From JAWKOK01 sp963765875 (GTDB lineage: Bacteria; Chloroflexota; Anaerolineae; Caldilineales; Caldilineaceae): 64,000 nt of DNA. Where the stretch lies: contig CAVXYK010000008.1 of NCBI GenBank assembly GCA_963765875.1, positions 1-64,000 of the forward strand, read 5' to 3'. Shown piece after piece: positions 37,642 to 45,819 of the stretch (the first letter of the stretch is position 1; every line of letters begins with the position of its first letter). Made by a program: the position numbers and the translations under genes. The notes below the pieces were generated by a model. It had not been told where the DNA came from. It worked only from the letters and a program-made list of their open reading frames with translations, and did no database searches.

Positions 37642-38718
37642 TCAAGAGTGACATCTGCCTTCGGTAGAGCCACGCTCAACAAAGCGACACTGCACTTCAA
37701 ACCGCCGCCCAGGGCCGTCATATTGACCGCTGATACGTTCAAACAAGGCGTCCACCAGTAGCGAACCCATCTCGCCGGGGAACTGAGCGACCGTGGAAAG
37801 GCGCGGCGACACCCAAGACGCAGCAGGAATATCGTCGAAGCCGACAACAGCTACGTCCTCCGGGACGTTCATACCGTAGTCTCTCACGGCCTCGATGGCC
37901 CCGATTGCCATCAGGTCATTGCAGGCAAAGACGGCAGTAGGCGGCGCAGTCAGTGCTAGTAGTCCCTGCATGGCGTGATATCCGCTCTCCGGCGACCAGT
38001 CGCCGACCTGCTCGTAGCCGGACAACACGTCAAGCCCGGCAGTGCGCATTGCCTTGCGGTAGGCATCCAGCCGGCGAGGCCCCGCGGAGAAACGATCTGC
38101 CGTGAAACGATCCGCTACGCCAAGAAAACCAATACGTTCATGCCCCTTAACTGTATGCAACCACAGGACAACATCCGTTGTCTCCTTATGGTCATTGCCG
38201 AAGACGACATCTACCTGGGGATGAGTGATGTGTTGCCCTACCACCGCAAGTGCCGCCCCGGTACGATCGATCAACGTATCAAGATCGGTGTCGTTCAGGT
38301 GATATGGGACCATAAAGATCCCGTCCACCGGCCGCCGGATCACAGATTCAACGAATGCTTGCTCGCTTTCATACGTGTGATCCGAACTAGCCACCATAAC
38401 GTCATAACGATGTATGGCGGCGATATCCTGCGCCGCTCGAACCATGGGATGGTAGAACGGGTTGGCGATGTCCGCGATCATCATGGCGATCATGCGCGTC
38501 TTCTGGCCACGCAGACTGCCAGCATGCAAATTGGGGTGGTAGTCCAGCTGCTCCGCAGCGTGAAGCACACGCTGTCGTGTCTGCTCGCCAATAGGCACCG
38601 AACTCTCGGATCCGCTGAGGACGCGGGAAACCGTGCTCTGTGAAACCTTTGCCAGCTCGGCTACATCGCGCATCGTCACAGGACGCTTACGCGCCCTATC
38701 TATGCCTTGATGATCCAT
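37642..38718 (-). CDS. LacI-family transcriptional regulator
   Basis: A complete regulator of about 358 residues. ATG 38718 (MDHQGIDRARKRPVTMRDVA) is preferred; an upstream in-frame ATG at 38748 would reach into the operator. HTH: VTMRDVAELAKVSQSTVSRV; sensor core: IAMMIADIANPFYHPMVRAA, VDGIFMVPYHL, VFGNDHKETTDVVLWL, TAVFACNDLMAIGAIEAV, VAVVGFDDIPAASWVSP. It lies directly upstream of, and in the same direction as, the binding protein-permease-glycosidase operon, which it very probably represses. The 181 bases between the genes contain a candidate operator. Confidence 0.93.
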   Translation of the reverse strand: MDHQGIDRARKRPVTMRDVAELAKVSQSTVSRVLSGSESSVPIGEQTRQRVLHAAEQLDYHPNLHAGSLRGQKTRMIAMMIADIANPFYHPMVRAAQDIAAIHRYDVMVASSDHTYESEQAFVESVIRRPVDGIFMVPYHLNDTDLDTLIDRTGAALAVVGQHITHPQVDVVFGNDHKETTDVVLWLHTVKGHERIGFLGVADRFTADRFSAGPRRLDAYRKAMRTAGLDVLSGYEQVGDWSPESGYHAMQGLLALTAPPTAVFACNDLMAIGAIEAVRDYGMNVPEDVAVVGFDDIPAASWVSPRLSTVAQFPGEMGSLLVDALFERISGQYDGPGRRFEVQCRFVERGSTEGRCHS

Positions 38719-38743
38719 GGGGAAATCTCGTTGTTTGTTTTTA

Positions 38744-38785
38744 TGCAAACGTATGCGGTGTTTCGTATGTTATCATACGTTTGCA
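38744..38785. promoter_or_regulatory. operator region of the LacI gene (two CGTATG palindromes)
   Basis: A perfect 12-base inverted repeat, TGCAAACGTATG at 38744-38755 and its complement at 38774-38785, encloses a second palindrome CGTATG-TTAT-CATACG sharing the right arm. It starts 26 bases before the regulator's start codon, the usual place for autoregulation. Confidence 0.7.
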
Positions 38786-38830
38786 CCGCCGTCAATAGCC
38801 AATTTCTGGGATATTGGACATGAGTTAAAT

Positions 38831-38885
38831 AGAAATGGCCCCAGGCGTCGTAGCGAATATAGCTACGGCGCCTGGGGCCATTTCT
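38831..38885 (-). terminator. strong terminator-like hairpin
   Basis: A 24-base inverted repeat with one mismatch (left arm from 38831, AGAAATGGCCCCAGGCG; right arm 38862-38885) and a 7-base loop. It lies 91 bases after the stop of the gene at 38977 and ends the Nudix-GNAT transcript before the LacI promoter. Confidence 0.7.
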
Positions 38886-38976
38886 AGCGACAAATTGAGG
38901 CTTATTGACCGATCCATGACGGATTCATGATCGCCGGGGACCATTGGCAATCAACAATTGATAATTGGCCGATTAT

Positions 38977-40239
38977 TCACCGCCCCAACGCACTCCAAAG
39001 CGCGTCATCAACACGTTCGGCAATCAGGAAGCGGCGATCACTATCCCGACCCACACCGGTGATCGCATAGTCGCCCTTCTGTCTGCCGATGTAATGCGCA
39101 AAGATGCGGTCTGTCGCCTCACGCCACTGCTGGGCTTCGGCAATCGCCTCGGCCTGCAACTGGGTCCAGTTCCTGGGGATTTCGATCGCGATCAGCGGAG
39201 CGTCAAGGGTAAAATTGACATTGGTCCAGCCCTGATTGACCTGTTCGATTTCAGAATGATGACTCAGGTCAAGGACGCGGGCACGCACGTCGTAGAGGGG
39301 AACATCCATCACACGTTGAGAGCCGACTAGCCACGTGATGGCAAACCGCGAAGGATGGACCCGGTTGAGCTGGTTGCGAAAGGGATAGAGGTCGGGATAG
39401 AAATTGAAGGCAACGGCACGCAACAGGCCGAAGTTCAGCACAGCATTCGGGTACTGAAGCGGATCAACAGTCCAGTGGACAACCCCAATGCCCTCGTTCC
39501 ACGCCTGCTTTCCCTGTGCTCGTTTGAGCAAATAGGCAATATGCCGTCCACGATACTCGGGCAGCACACCCATTGATTGGGACTCAAGGCGCACATCGTC
39601 CCGATATAGCTGACTCCATGGCGCAGGCAGCCCCGGCCCGCCAAACTTGTACATCCCAAACAGATAGCCGACCGACACCTCTTCGAAGCGTGCGATCAAG
39701 GATGTGCCGGCCCGGAAGCCGACGCTATGGATGTCGGTGGGATATAGGAATTCCGACGGGCTGCCCCAGATTATCGCTTGGAGCTCGCTAACTAGCTTGG
39801 CTTCGTATGGCTCGGGCCGTCCGATATCGAGCTCGCCATAGGTGACGTGGGTCGGGGCATACTCCTGGGCGGCCGTGGGGTCGTAGTAGACGATTGCGCT
39901 GCCGCCCAACGCATTCGAGACGATAGTGGTCAACGAATCCGGATCGACCCCCGAAGCCTCATAGACACGATGGTAACGCAGCGTATACGCATGGCCTTCA
40001 GTGACGGTGCTTTTGGGGTCAGTGTTTTCGGGCTCATGACGCGGGAAAAGAAAACCAATACCGATGCGCATATCGCCCTGATCGACGAGAACAATCTGCC
40101 CGCCGATACGCTGAAAAACGACCGAGAGATAGTGATACGGGAAGAGCGTCGGATTGTCCGGCGCGCCAAGCTGCACGCCCAGCGCATCGACTTCCAAGTC
40201 CCAGGCGGGATGTCCCGGCGGTAACAACGTGATGTTCAT
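38977..40239 (-). CDS. GNAT-superfamily protein (COG3375-like)
   Basis: A complete 420-residue protein. The middle carries an N-acetyltransferase core: QSMGVLPEYRGRHIAYLLKR is the acetyl-CoA loop (R-G-x-x-A/I-x-x-L form) and VVHWTVDPLQYPNAVLNFGL matches the 'WTFDPL-x-x-N' run typical of COG3375. The flanking parts (VVFQRIGGQIVLVDQGDMRI at the start, IEIPRNWTQLQAEAIAEAQQ at the end) are also found in that group. It probably acetylates a small metabolite; the substrate is unknown. The ATG overlaps the Nudix stop codon by 4 bases (ATGA), so the two are coupled. Confidence 0.75.
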   Translation of the reverse strand: MNITLLPPGHPAWDLEVDALGVQLGAPDNPTLFPYHYLSVVFQRIGGQIVLVDQGDMRIGIGFLFPRHEPENTDPKSTVTEGHAYTLRYHRVYEASGVDPDSLTTIVSNALGGSAIVYYDPTAAQEYAPTHVTYGELDIGRPEPYEAKLVSELQAIIWGSPSEFLYPTDIHSVGFRAGTSLIARFEEVSVGYLFGMYKFGGPGLPAPWSQLYRDDVRLESQSMGVLPEYRGRHIAYLLKRAQGKQAWNEGIGVVHWTVDPLQYPNAVLNFGLLRAVAFNFYPDLYPFRNQLNRVHPSRFAITWLVGSQRVMDVPLYDVRARVLDLSHHSEIEQVNQGWTNVNFTLDAPLIAIEIPRNWTQLQAEAIAEAQQWREATDRIFAHYIGRQKGDYAITGVGRDSDRRFLIAERVDDALWSALGR

Positions 40240-40739
40240 GGTTGCAAGGATTGTCGAAGTTGGTTCAGGACAAGCTCATCAGTAGGAAAGGCTAGCGACG
40301 GATGCGGCCCCGTCAACGCAAAGTAGTCAATTTTGTCGAGATCATCGCCCGCTTGGAGTTCGCCCGTCTCAACAGAGCCGGCGAACCAAATGCCGACTGT
40401 ATGCTGCGCCGGGTTGTGGATATTCGAGTGGACGGCCAGCACATCACCCAATCGGACAGACAGGCCGGTCTCCTCTGCGAATTCGCGTACAGCGGCCTCA
40501 CGCACATCCTCGTCCCACTCGACATGGCCACAGGGAATACACCACCGGCCTGCATACGAACTGCCGGCAGATCGACGCCCGAGCAGGACCGCGTCTTCCA
40601 GACGCACAACAACCGCAACACCGACCGTCGGGTTTCGATAGTGGATGTATCCACAGGCCGGACAGTGCGGTCGCCGCCGTCCCCCGCTGAAGGCTTCTGT
40701 GAGCTCAGTGGCGCAATAGGGACAGTATCGAAACGTCAT
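40236..40739 (-). CDS. Nudix hydrolase with N-terminal zinc ribbon
   Basis: A 167-residue Nudix pyrophosphohydrolase. It opens with a zinc ribbon (YCPYC and HCPACGY), as in the NudC-like and ADP-ribose pyrophosphatase branches, then the beta strand VGVAVVVRLEDAVLLGRRSA. The Nudix box is GHVEWDEDVREAAVREFAEE followed by TGL, a full match to G-x5-E-x7-R-E-x2-E-E-x-G. It hydrolyses a nucleoside diphosphate linked to another group. The start ATG 40739 places the ribbon at the N-terminus. It lies 13 bases after rlmB and overlaps the next gene. Confidence 0.92.
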   Translation of the reverse strand: MTFRYCPYCATELTEAFSGGRRRPHCPACGYIHYRNPTVGVAVVVRLEDAVLLGRRSAGSSYAGRWCIPCGHVEWDEDVREAAVREFAEETGLSVRLGDVLAVHSNIHNPAQHTVGIWFAGSVETGELQAGDDLDKIDYFALTGPHPSLAFPTDELVLNQLRQSLQP

Positions 40740-40752
40740 CAAACCGGGTTCC

Positions 40753-41502
40753 TTATCGACGGGCCCGTCGCGCGGCGTACAGGACGATGCTGCCCGCCAC
40801 CGCAGCGTTGAGGCTATCAATTGAGCCGACCATGGGTAGGCGGAGTAGGAAGTCGCACTTCTCGCGCGTCAGCCGACTCAACCCCGCTCCCTCACTACCC
40901 ACCACGACCAGCATCGCGCCATTCAGATCCACATCTTCCATTGGCGGGACATCTTCACCGCCCTCAAGGCCGGCGACCCAGATATTCTGTTTCTTGAGCG
41001 TGTCGATGGTACGGTTCAGATTGTTGACCTGCACAACCGCCATATGCTCAACCGCACCCGCGCTGGCATTGCTAACAGCCGGGGTAATACCTGCGGAACG
41101 TCGATCCGGGATGATGATGCCATGTACGCCCATGGCCTCTGCCGAACGCATCAGCGTCCCCAGATTCTGCGGATCTTGCAGATGATCAAGCATCAGCAGT
41201 AACGGCGGTTCTTTGGCGATGTCGGCACGGTCCAGACAATCGTCTAACCTGGCGTAGGGATAGTCGCCTGCCTCCAGGGCAACGCCCTGTGCTCGCACGC
41301 CCTCGCGCATGAGTTTGTCAAACAGTCCCCCCTTGATGTTTCGGCCCGGCACATTGGCCTCCTCGGCCAATTCAAGAATTTCGGCAAGGCTGCTGCCGGT
41401 TTTGGGCGGGCGATCACCCTCCAACCAGAGCCGGTAGAAATTGCGACGATTTGCCTTCAGTGTTTCCAAAACGGCACGACGGCCATAGATTAACTCGCTC
41501 AT
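40753..41502 (-). CDS. rlmB: 23S rRNA (guanosine-2'-O)-methyltransferase RlmB / SpoU family
   Basis: A complete 249-residue TrmH/SpoU methyltransferase that 2'-O-methylates a guanosine of 23S rRNA using SAM. It begins MSELIYGRRAVLETLKANRR (RNA-binding N-terminal domain); the knotted domain shows motif 1 LDHLQDPQNLGTLMRSAEAM, motif 2 LVVVGSEGAGLSRLTREKCD and motif 3 RLPMVGSIDSLNAAVAGSIV, which form the SAM-binding trefoil knot. Assignment to RlmB rather than another SpoU member rests on length and N-terminal domain. It follows cysS by 140 bases with a terminator between. Confidence 0.92.
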   Translation of the reverse strand: MSELIYGRRAVLETLKANRRNFYRLWLEGDRPPKTGSSLAEILELAEEANVPGRNIKGGLFDKLMREGVRAQGVALEAGDYPYARLDDCLDRADIAKEPPLLLMLDHLQDPQNLGTLMRSAEAMGVHGIIIPDRRSAGITPAVSNASAGAVEHMAVVQVNNLNRTIDTLKKQNIWVAGLEGGEDVPPMEDVDLNGAMLVVVGSEGAGLSRLTREKCDFLLRLPMVGSIDSLNAAVAGSIVLYAARRARR

Positions 41503-41550
41503 TTGCGAACCCTTTTCATGGGAGTCTTAATGTTCCCAACTTAGCTCAAA

Positions 41551-41581
41551 CGGTCCCGGAATCTGGTTGATTCCGGGACCG
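41551..41581 (-). terminator. terminator-like hairpin after cysS
   Basis: A perfect 13-bp stem (CGGTCCCGGAATC / GATTCCGGGACCG, 5-base loop), 60 bases after the cysS stop and before rlmB. Only TTT follows on the minus strand. Confidence 0.65.
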
Positions 41582-41642
41582 GGAGATGTACCATTTGTAT
41601 TGTACCGTTCAGCCTGCTTGTTTCAACAGACAAAGACGCCTG

Positions 41643-43049
41643 CTAGTCATCAAAACGCCAGATCGTGCCTTCTCGGCTGTCTTCCAGTACGACGCCCAGC
41701 TCGTTCAGTTGGTCACGGATTTTGTCAGCCAAGGCCCACTGTTTGATCCCGCGCATTTCAGTGCGTACATCGATCAGAAGATCGATGAAGGGCTTGACCT
41801 CAACGCTCGACACCGCTTCCTGGACGGTCTCCGACAGCGAAATGCCAAGAATGCCGGACAACTCCACAAGGGTGCTCTGCGCCGCCTGGTAGAAGGGGCC
41901 GGCAACGCCCTGGTCGCGCCCGGTGTTGATTGCCTTCACCAATTCAAAGAGTACGGCCAATGCACTGCTGGTGTTGAAGTCATCATCCATCGCCGTGATG
42001 AATCGCTCGCGGGCATCTTCGCTGGCTTGGCGCAGCAGGTCGGCTTCTTCCCCGGTGCTCCTGTTGCCCTTTGCAGGTCGCATGCCGCCACGCAGCCGAG
42101 ATAGGCCGCGCTCGGCGCTATCCAGCGACTCGTCGTTGAACGCCACCGGCTTGCGATAGTGGCCGCTGTAGATCAGGGCCCGCAAGGTGTCGGCGCTGCG
42201 AGTCTTCAGAAATTCATCGATGGTGACCAGGTTCCCCAGCGACTTGCTCATCTTGGCGCCGGAGAGCTGCAACATGCCATTGTGCATCCAATAGTTCGCC
42301 ATGGCATGGCCGGTGAGGCTTTCGCTCTGGGCAATCTCGTTCTCGTGATGGGGGAAGACCAGGTCGTTGCCGCCTCCGTGGATGTCTATGGTCTCACCCA
42401 GATGGTGCAGACACATTGCGGAGCACTCGATATGCCAGCCTGGGCGACCAAGGCCCCATGGGCTCTCCCAGGAAGGCTCACCCGGTTTGGCCGACTTCCA
42501 GAGGGCGAAATCGGCCACGTTCTCCTTGCGGCCGTCCTCTGCAACACGGGTACCTGTCAACGCCTCGTCCAACTTGCGTTTGCTCAGACGGCCGTAGTCG
42601 TCATCGGCAGACACACGGAAATAGACATCGCCGCCTACCTCATAAGCGTAGCCATCTTCGCCCAGATCTTGAATGACCTGAATGATGTTGCTGATCTCTT
42701 GACTGACGCGGGGATAGATATCCGCTTCCATGACATTGAGATCGGCCAGATGTTCAAGGTATTTTTCAGCAAAGAAGTTGGCCATTTCGACCGGATCCTC
42801 ACCGGTTTCATTGGCACGTGCAATGATCTTGTCATCGACATCGGTGAAATTGGTGACATAGGTCACTTCGTAGCCACGGTAAATGAGATACCGCCTCACC
42901 ATGTCGAAGACGACGGCCGCCATGGCATGTCCCACGTGTGCATCTGCATAGACCGTCGGCCCGCAGACATACATGCTCACTTTGCCCTCTTGCAACGGCA
43001 CAAACTCTTCTTTGCGGCGGCTGAGCGTGTTATATACTTGAAGACCCAT
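41643..43049 (-). CDS. cysS: cysteinyl-tRNA synthetase
   Basis: A complete 468-residue class I synthetase that charges tRNA-Cys. HIGH motif HVGH at residues 38-41, preceded by VCGPTVYADA; KMSKS at 266-270 (LSGAKMSKSLGN). The zinc ligands Cys29, Cys209, His234 and Glu238 are all in place (CGPTVY, GWHIECSAMC, VFPHHENEIAQSE). The C-terminal DALR helical domain ends LEDSREGTIWRFDD. The reading frame is intact, unlike many neighbours. Start ATG 43049 behind AGGAATAAC. Confidence 0.97.
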   Translation of the reverse strand: MGLQVYNTLSRRKEEFVPLQEGKVSMYVCGPTVYADAHVGHAMAAVVFDMVRRYLIYRGYEVTYVTNFTDVDDKIIARANETGEDPVEMANFFAEKYLEHLADLNVMEADIYPRVSQEISNIIQVIQDLGEDGYAYEVGGDVYFRVSADDDYGRLSKRKLDEALTGTRVAEDGRKENVADFALWKSAKPGEPSWESPWGLGRPGWHIECSAMCLHHLGETIDIHGGGNDLVFPHHENEIAQSESLTGHAMANYWMHNGMLQLSGAKMSKSLGNLVTIDEFLKTRSADTLRALIYSGHYRKPVAFNDESLDSAERGLSRLRGGMRPAKGNRSTGEEADLLRQASEDARERFITAMDDDFNTSSALAVLFELVKAINTGRDQGVAGPFYQAAQSTLVELSGILGISLSETVQEAVSSVEVKPFIDLLIDVRTEMRGIKQWALADKIRDQLNELGVVLEDSREGTIWRFDD

Positions 43050-43120
43050 TCGTTATTCCTAACTAGAAATTGCTGCGTGCTGCGTGATTCTTGAGAGACA
43101 AATCCGTACCTCGCTCTACG

Positions 43121-43217
43121 AAAAGGAATCCAGACACGAATTTGCACGAATGTTCTCTCTAGGCGATGATACAATTCGTGTAAATTCGTGTGAATTCGTG
43201 TCAAGAAGAGACCTTTT
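43121..43217. repeat. CACGAA/TTCGTG palindromic repeat, copy 2
   Basis: GACACGAATTTGCACGAAT on the left pairs with ATTCGTGTAAATTCGTG and a third ATTCGTGTC on the right (43173-43202), with outer AAAAGG / CCTTTT. It fills most of the 235-base spacer between cysS and the PIN-TRAM gene. Confidence 0.7.
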
Positions 43218-43284
43218 GCAGTAGAATCATTCATTCACAGTCACCATTGTCGTCAAACCGGATCATCAACGATTGAACGTTGCT

Positions 43285-44346
43285 TCACCCAACCGGAGCC
43301 GCAAATATCAACCGCCCGGCATTGGTCTGCAAGACCTTGGTTACCTGCACCATGACCTCTTGATTGACATAGCGGCGGCCGTTTTCGACCACCACCATGG
43401 TACCGTCGTCCAGATAACCGACGCCCTGGTTGTGTTCCTTGCCCTCTTGGATGATCTTGAGAGGCAACTCCTCGCCCGGCAGGAGCACCGATTTGACGGC
43501 ATTGGCAAGCTCATTGATGTTTAGTATCTTGACACCCTGTAGTTGCGCCACGCGATTCAGGTTGTAGTCATTGGTCAGAATCGCCCCGCCCCCGATACGC
43601 GCCAAGCTGATAAGTTTATCATCGACCTGCTGTGCGTCCTGGGGATCGTCATCGATAAACTCGATCTCGACCGCCGATTCATTTTGCAGCCTATCCAAGA
43701 TCTCAAGCCCTCGGCGACCGCGGTTGCGACGCAGTGAATCCGATGAATCAGCAATGTATTGTAGCTCATTAAGCACAAATCGAGGCACTTTGATAACGCC
43801 GAGAAGGAATCCCGTCTCGGCGATGTCTGCAATGCGGCCGTCGATGATCACGCTCGTGTCCAGCAGCATGACCGCCTTGGCATCATCCTCATGATGCACA
43901 GAGGCCAAATCTCGATCAGCCCGAGACCGGATACGAAAGAAGGCGAAAAAATCCTCCTGGCGCAGGACCAGGACGGCGGTCCCAAGATAACCGAAGACGA
44001 TCACAGTCAAAAAGGGCAGTATGGTGCCGAATGGAGCGGGGAGACGTGAGATCGGATAGGCCAACAGGGCCGCTATCAGCAGGCCAATTGCAAGACCAAT
44101 GGTGCCGGCAACCAAATCGGCCATTGGCACAGTGCGCAACCCATTGCGTGCAGCCTTCGCCGGAGCAATGATGAGCCACGGCGCCAACAGAAAGCCCAGC
44201 AGGGCCCCACCCAAGGTTGCTCCCCAAATTATGGGTGTCGATTCAGCAGTCAACTCAAAAGAGCCAACCACCACAATACCGAGTTCGTACCCGATGAATC
44301 CGTAGAGGAGCGCTCCGAGCACTCGGAAGATCAGACCGAGGCGCAT
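43285..44346 (-). CDS. PIN/TRAM domain membrane protein (YacL type)
   Basis: A complete 353-residue protein. Four membrane segments at the N-terminus (LGALLYGFIGYELGIVVVGS, WGATLGGALLGFLLAPWLII, ADLVAGTIGLAIGLLIAALL, TILPFLTVIVFGYLGTAVLV) are followed by a PIN nuclease domain (VMLLDTSVIIDGRIADIAET; acidic residues in FVLNELQYIADSSD and GGAILTNDYNLNRVA) and a C-terminal TRAM domain (QGVGYLDDGTMVVVENGRRY). The family is thought to act on RNA at the membrane; its substrate is not known. ATG 44346 is chosen because AGGAG lies 9 bases upstream. Confidence 0.93.
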   Translation of the reverse strand: MRLGLIFRVLGALLYGFIGYELGIVVVGSFELTAESTPIIWGATLGGALLGFLLAPWLIIAPAKAARNGLRTVPMADLVAGTIGLAIGLLIAALLAYPISRLPAPFGTILPFLTVIVFGYLGTAVLVLRQEDFFAFFRIRSRADRDLASVHHEDDAKAVMLLDTSVIIDGRIADIAETGFLLGVIKVPRFVLNELQYIADSSDSLRRNRGRRGLEILDRLQNESAVEIEFIDDDPQDAQQVDDKLISLARIGGGAILTNDYNLNRVAQLQGVKILNINELANAVKSVLLPGEELPLKIIQEGKEHNQGVGYLDDGTMVVVENGRRYVNQEVMVQVTKVLQTNAGRLIFAAPVG

Positions 44347-44620
44347 AAAGAAAATCTCCTGCAATAACTGGTATGAATGCTAAATAATGCCGACGCGGAC
44401 CTACCTGAACCTGAATAAACGCGGACCGGAAAGATCCCACGCGCTGCCACTGCATTTCGCAGACACAGATCAGATTCAGACATTCTGTTAGAATAAGCGT
44501 GATAATGCGATACATGGTCCGCCTGTTCCTTCAAAGATTCGTACTCCTAATAATACACAAGAATTCTTTGTACGCCAATCCTCTTTTTTGTCCTAACCAC
44601 GCAAATCAGAGGAGCGGAAC

Positions 44621-44797
44621 TTGGAAAGCCAGTTGAAGGATGTTCGACACTTGAGTGAATTGTATGACCATGTGAGAATGGGGCAAGCATACGAAGCTTG
44701 GAGCACGTTTGGCGTATTCTTGAGGGAAGTCAACAGCGAATACGCCACGACAGCAAGACAGCATCGGCAAAGAAATCATCCATTCAAGAGAGGCTAG
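44621..44797 (+). CDS. small hypothetical protein upstream of the deacetylase gene
   Basis: A 58-residue frame with TTG start at 44621, behind a good ribosome site (AGAGGAG, 6-base spacing), stopping 5 bases before the deacetylase start. It reads LESQLKDVRHLSELYDHVRM, then GQAYEAWSTFGVFLREVNSE and a basic end HRQRNHPFKRG. The first 45 residues could be two helices. I do not recognise a family. The ribosome site and tight spacing support translation, perhaps coupled to the next gene; the TTG start and lack of homology leave doubt. Confidence 0.45.
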   Translation: MESQLKDVRHLSELYDHVRMGQAYEAWSTFGVFLREVNSEYATTARQHRQRNHPFKRG

Positions 44798-44802
44798 GCG
44801 AC

Positions 44803-45666
44803 ATGTCAAGAAGACCCGTATTGCTGGGAATCTTTGCCCACCCGGATGATGAGAGTTTTGGTCCCGGCGGTACGCTGGCGCGTTATGCAGCCGAAGGCGT
44901 TGACGTCCACGTAATCATCGCGACCGACGGCATAGCCGGATCTGTCGAAGATCCGGCTCATCTGGAGACACATGCTACACTCGCCCAGCGACGATCGACT
45001 GAGTTGGCCAATGCCGCTGTTGCCCTGGGTGTGACCAGCATCTGGTCACTGCCATACCGGGACAGCGGCATGAGAAATACACCGGACAACGACCATCCCG
45101 ACGCGCTGATCCAACAGACGGTCGAGCAGGTGACCGCTGAGCTTGTCGGCTATTTTCGCCGCTTGCAGCCCGACGTTGTCATTACCCACGATCCATCCGG
45201 CGGGTACGGCCATCCCGATCACATCCTTGTCTGCGAAGCGACAACAGCGGCCTTCCACTTGACCCATGCGCAGCCGGCCGGCAATCGCGATAGGTCGGGG
45301 CTGTGGACAGGCCCCCAAAAGCTCTACTACACCGCCTTCGATAAGCGCCTGCTCAAGCTGATTACACGAATCATGCCGCTGCTTGGCCAAGACCCACGAG
45401 CGATTGGGCGCAACAAAGACATCGACCTGGTCGAGATCAGCTCGTGGCACACACCGGTCAATGCCAAAATCGATGTCTCTGCCTACCTGCCAATCAAGAT
45501 GGCGGCAAGTCAGGCTCATGTCAGCCAGTACGGCGGCGGGCCGGGCTTCCTTCGCTTTCTGCCGCCGTTCCTTAGAGAACGGGTTTCGGGAACCGAGACG
45601 TTCACCGCTGCCTTTCCCCAACCGAATGGCCGGATCGAGATGGACCTGTTGGCGGGACTGCGCTAG
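44803..45666 (+). CDS. PIG-L/LmbE-family N-acetylglucosaminyl deacetylase
   Basis: A complete 287-residue zinc-dependent deacetylase. The metal site is LGIFAHPDDESFGPGGTLAR (AHPDDE) with the later GGYGHPDHILV (HPDH). The family removes N-acetyl groups from GlcNAc-containing compounds, as in mycothiol or bacillithiol synthesis or glycan salvage; which applies here is not evident. Start ATG 44803 lies behind AGGCTAGGCGAC; a longer frame upstream overlaps the small gene at 44621 and was not used. Confidence 0.93.
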   Translation: MSRRPVLLGIFAHPDDESFGPGGTLARYAAEGVDVHVIIATDGIAGSVEDPAHLETHATLAQRRSTELANAAVALGVTSIWSLPYRDSGMRNTPDNDHPDALIQQTVEQVTAELVGYFRRLQPDVVITHDPSGGYGHPDHILVCEATTAAFHLTHAQPAGNRDRSGLWTGPQKLYYTAFDKRLLKLITRIMPLLGQDPRAIGRNKDIDLVEISSWHTPVNAKIDVSAYLPIKMAASQAHVSQYGGGPGFLRFLPPFLRERVSGTETFTAAFPQPNGRIEMDLLAGLR

Positions 45667-45819
45667 ACAGCACACCCAAGTTACGGACTCAGGCGGTGTG
45701 TTTCTGTTTAGGTGAAAGCCGCGGTTGCGCCGGCGTCAAAACCCGGTGCATAGCAGACCCGACCGCCAACTATCAGCCAGTCGGGCACAGACAGTTCAAC
45801 GAGGCCTTTGACCACTCTG

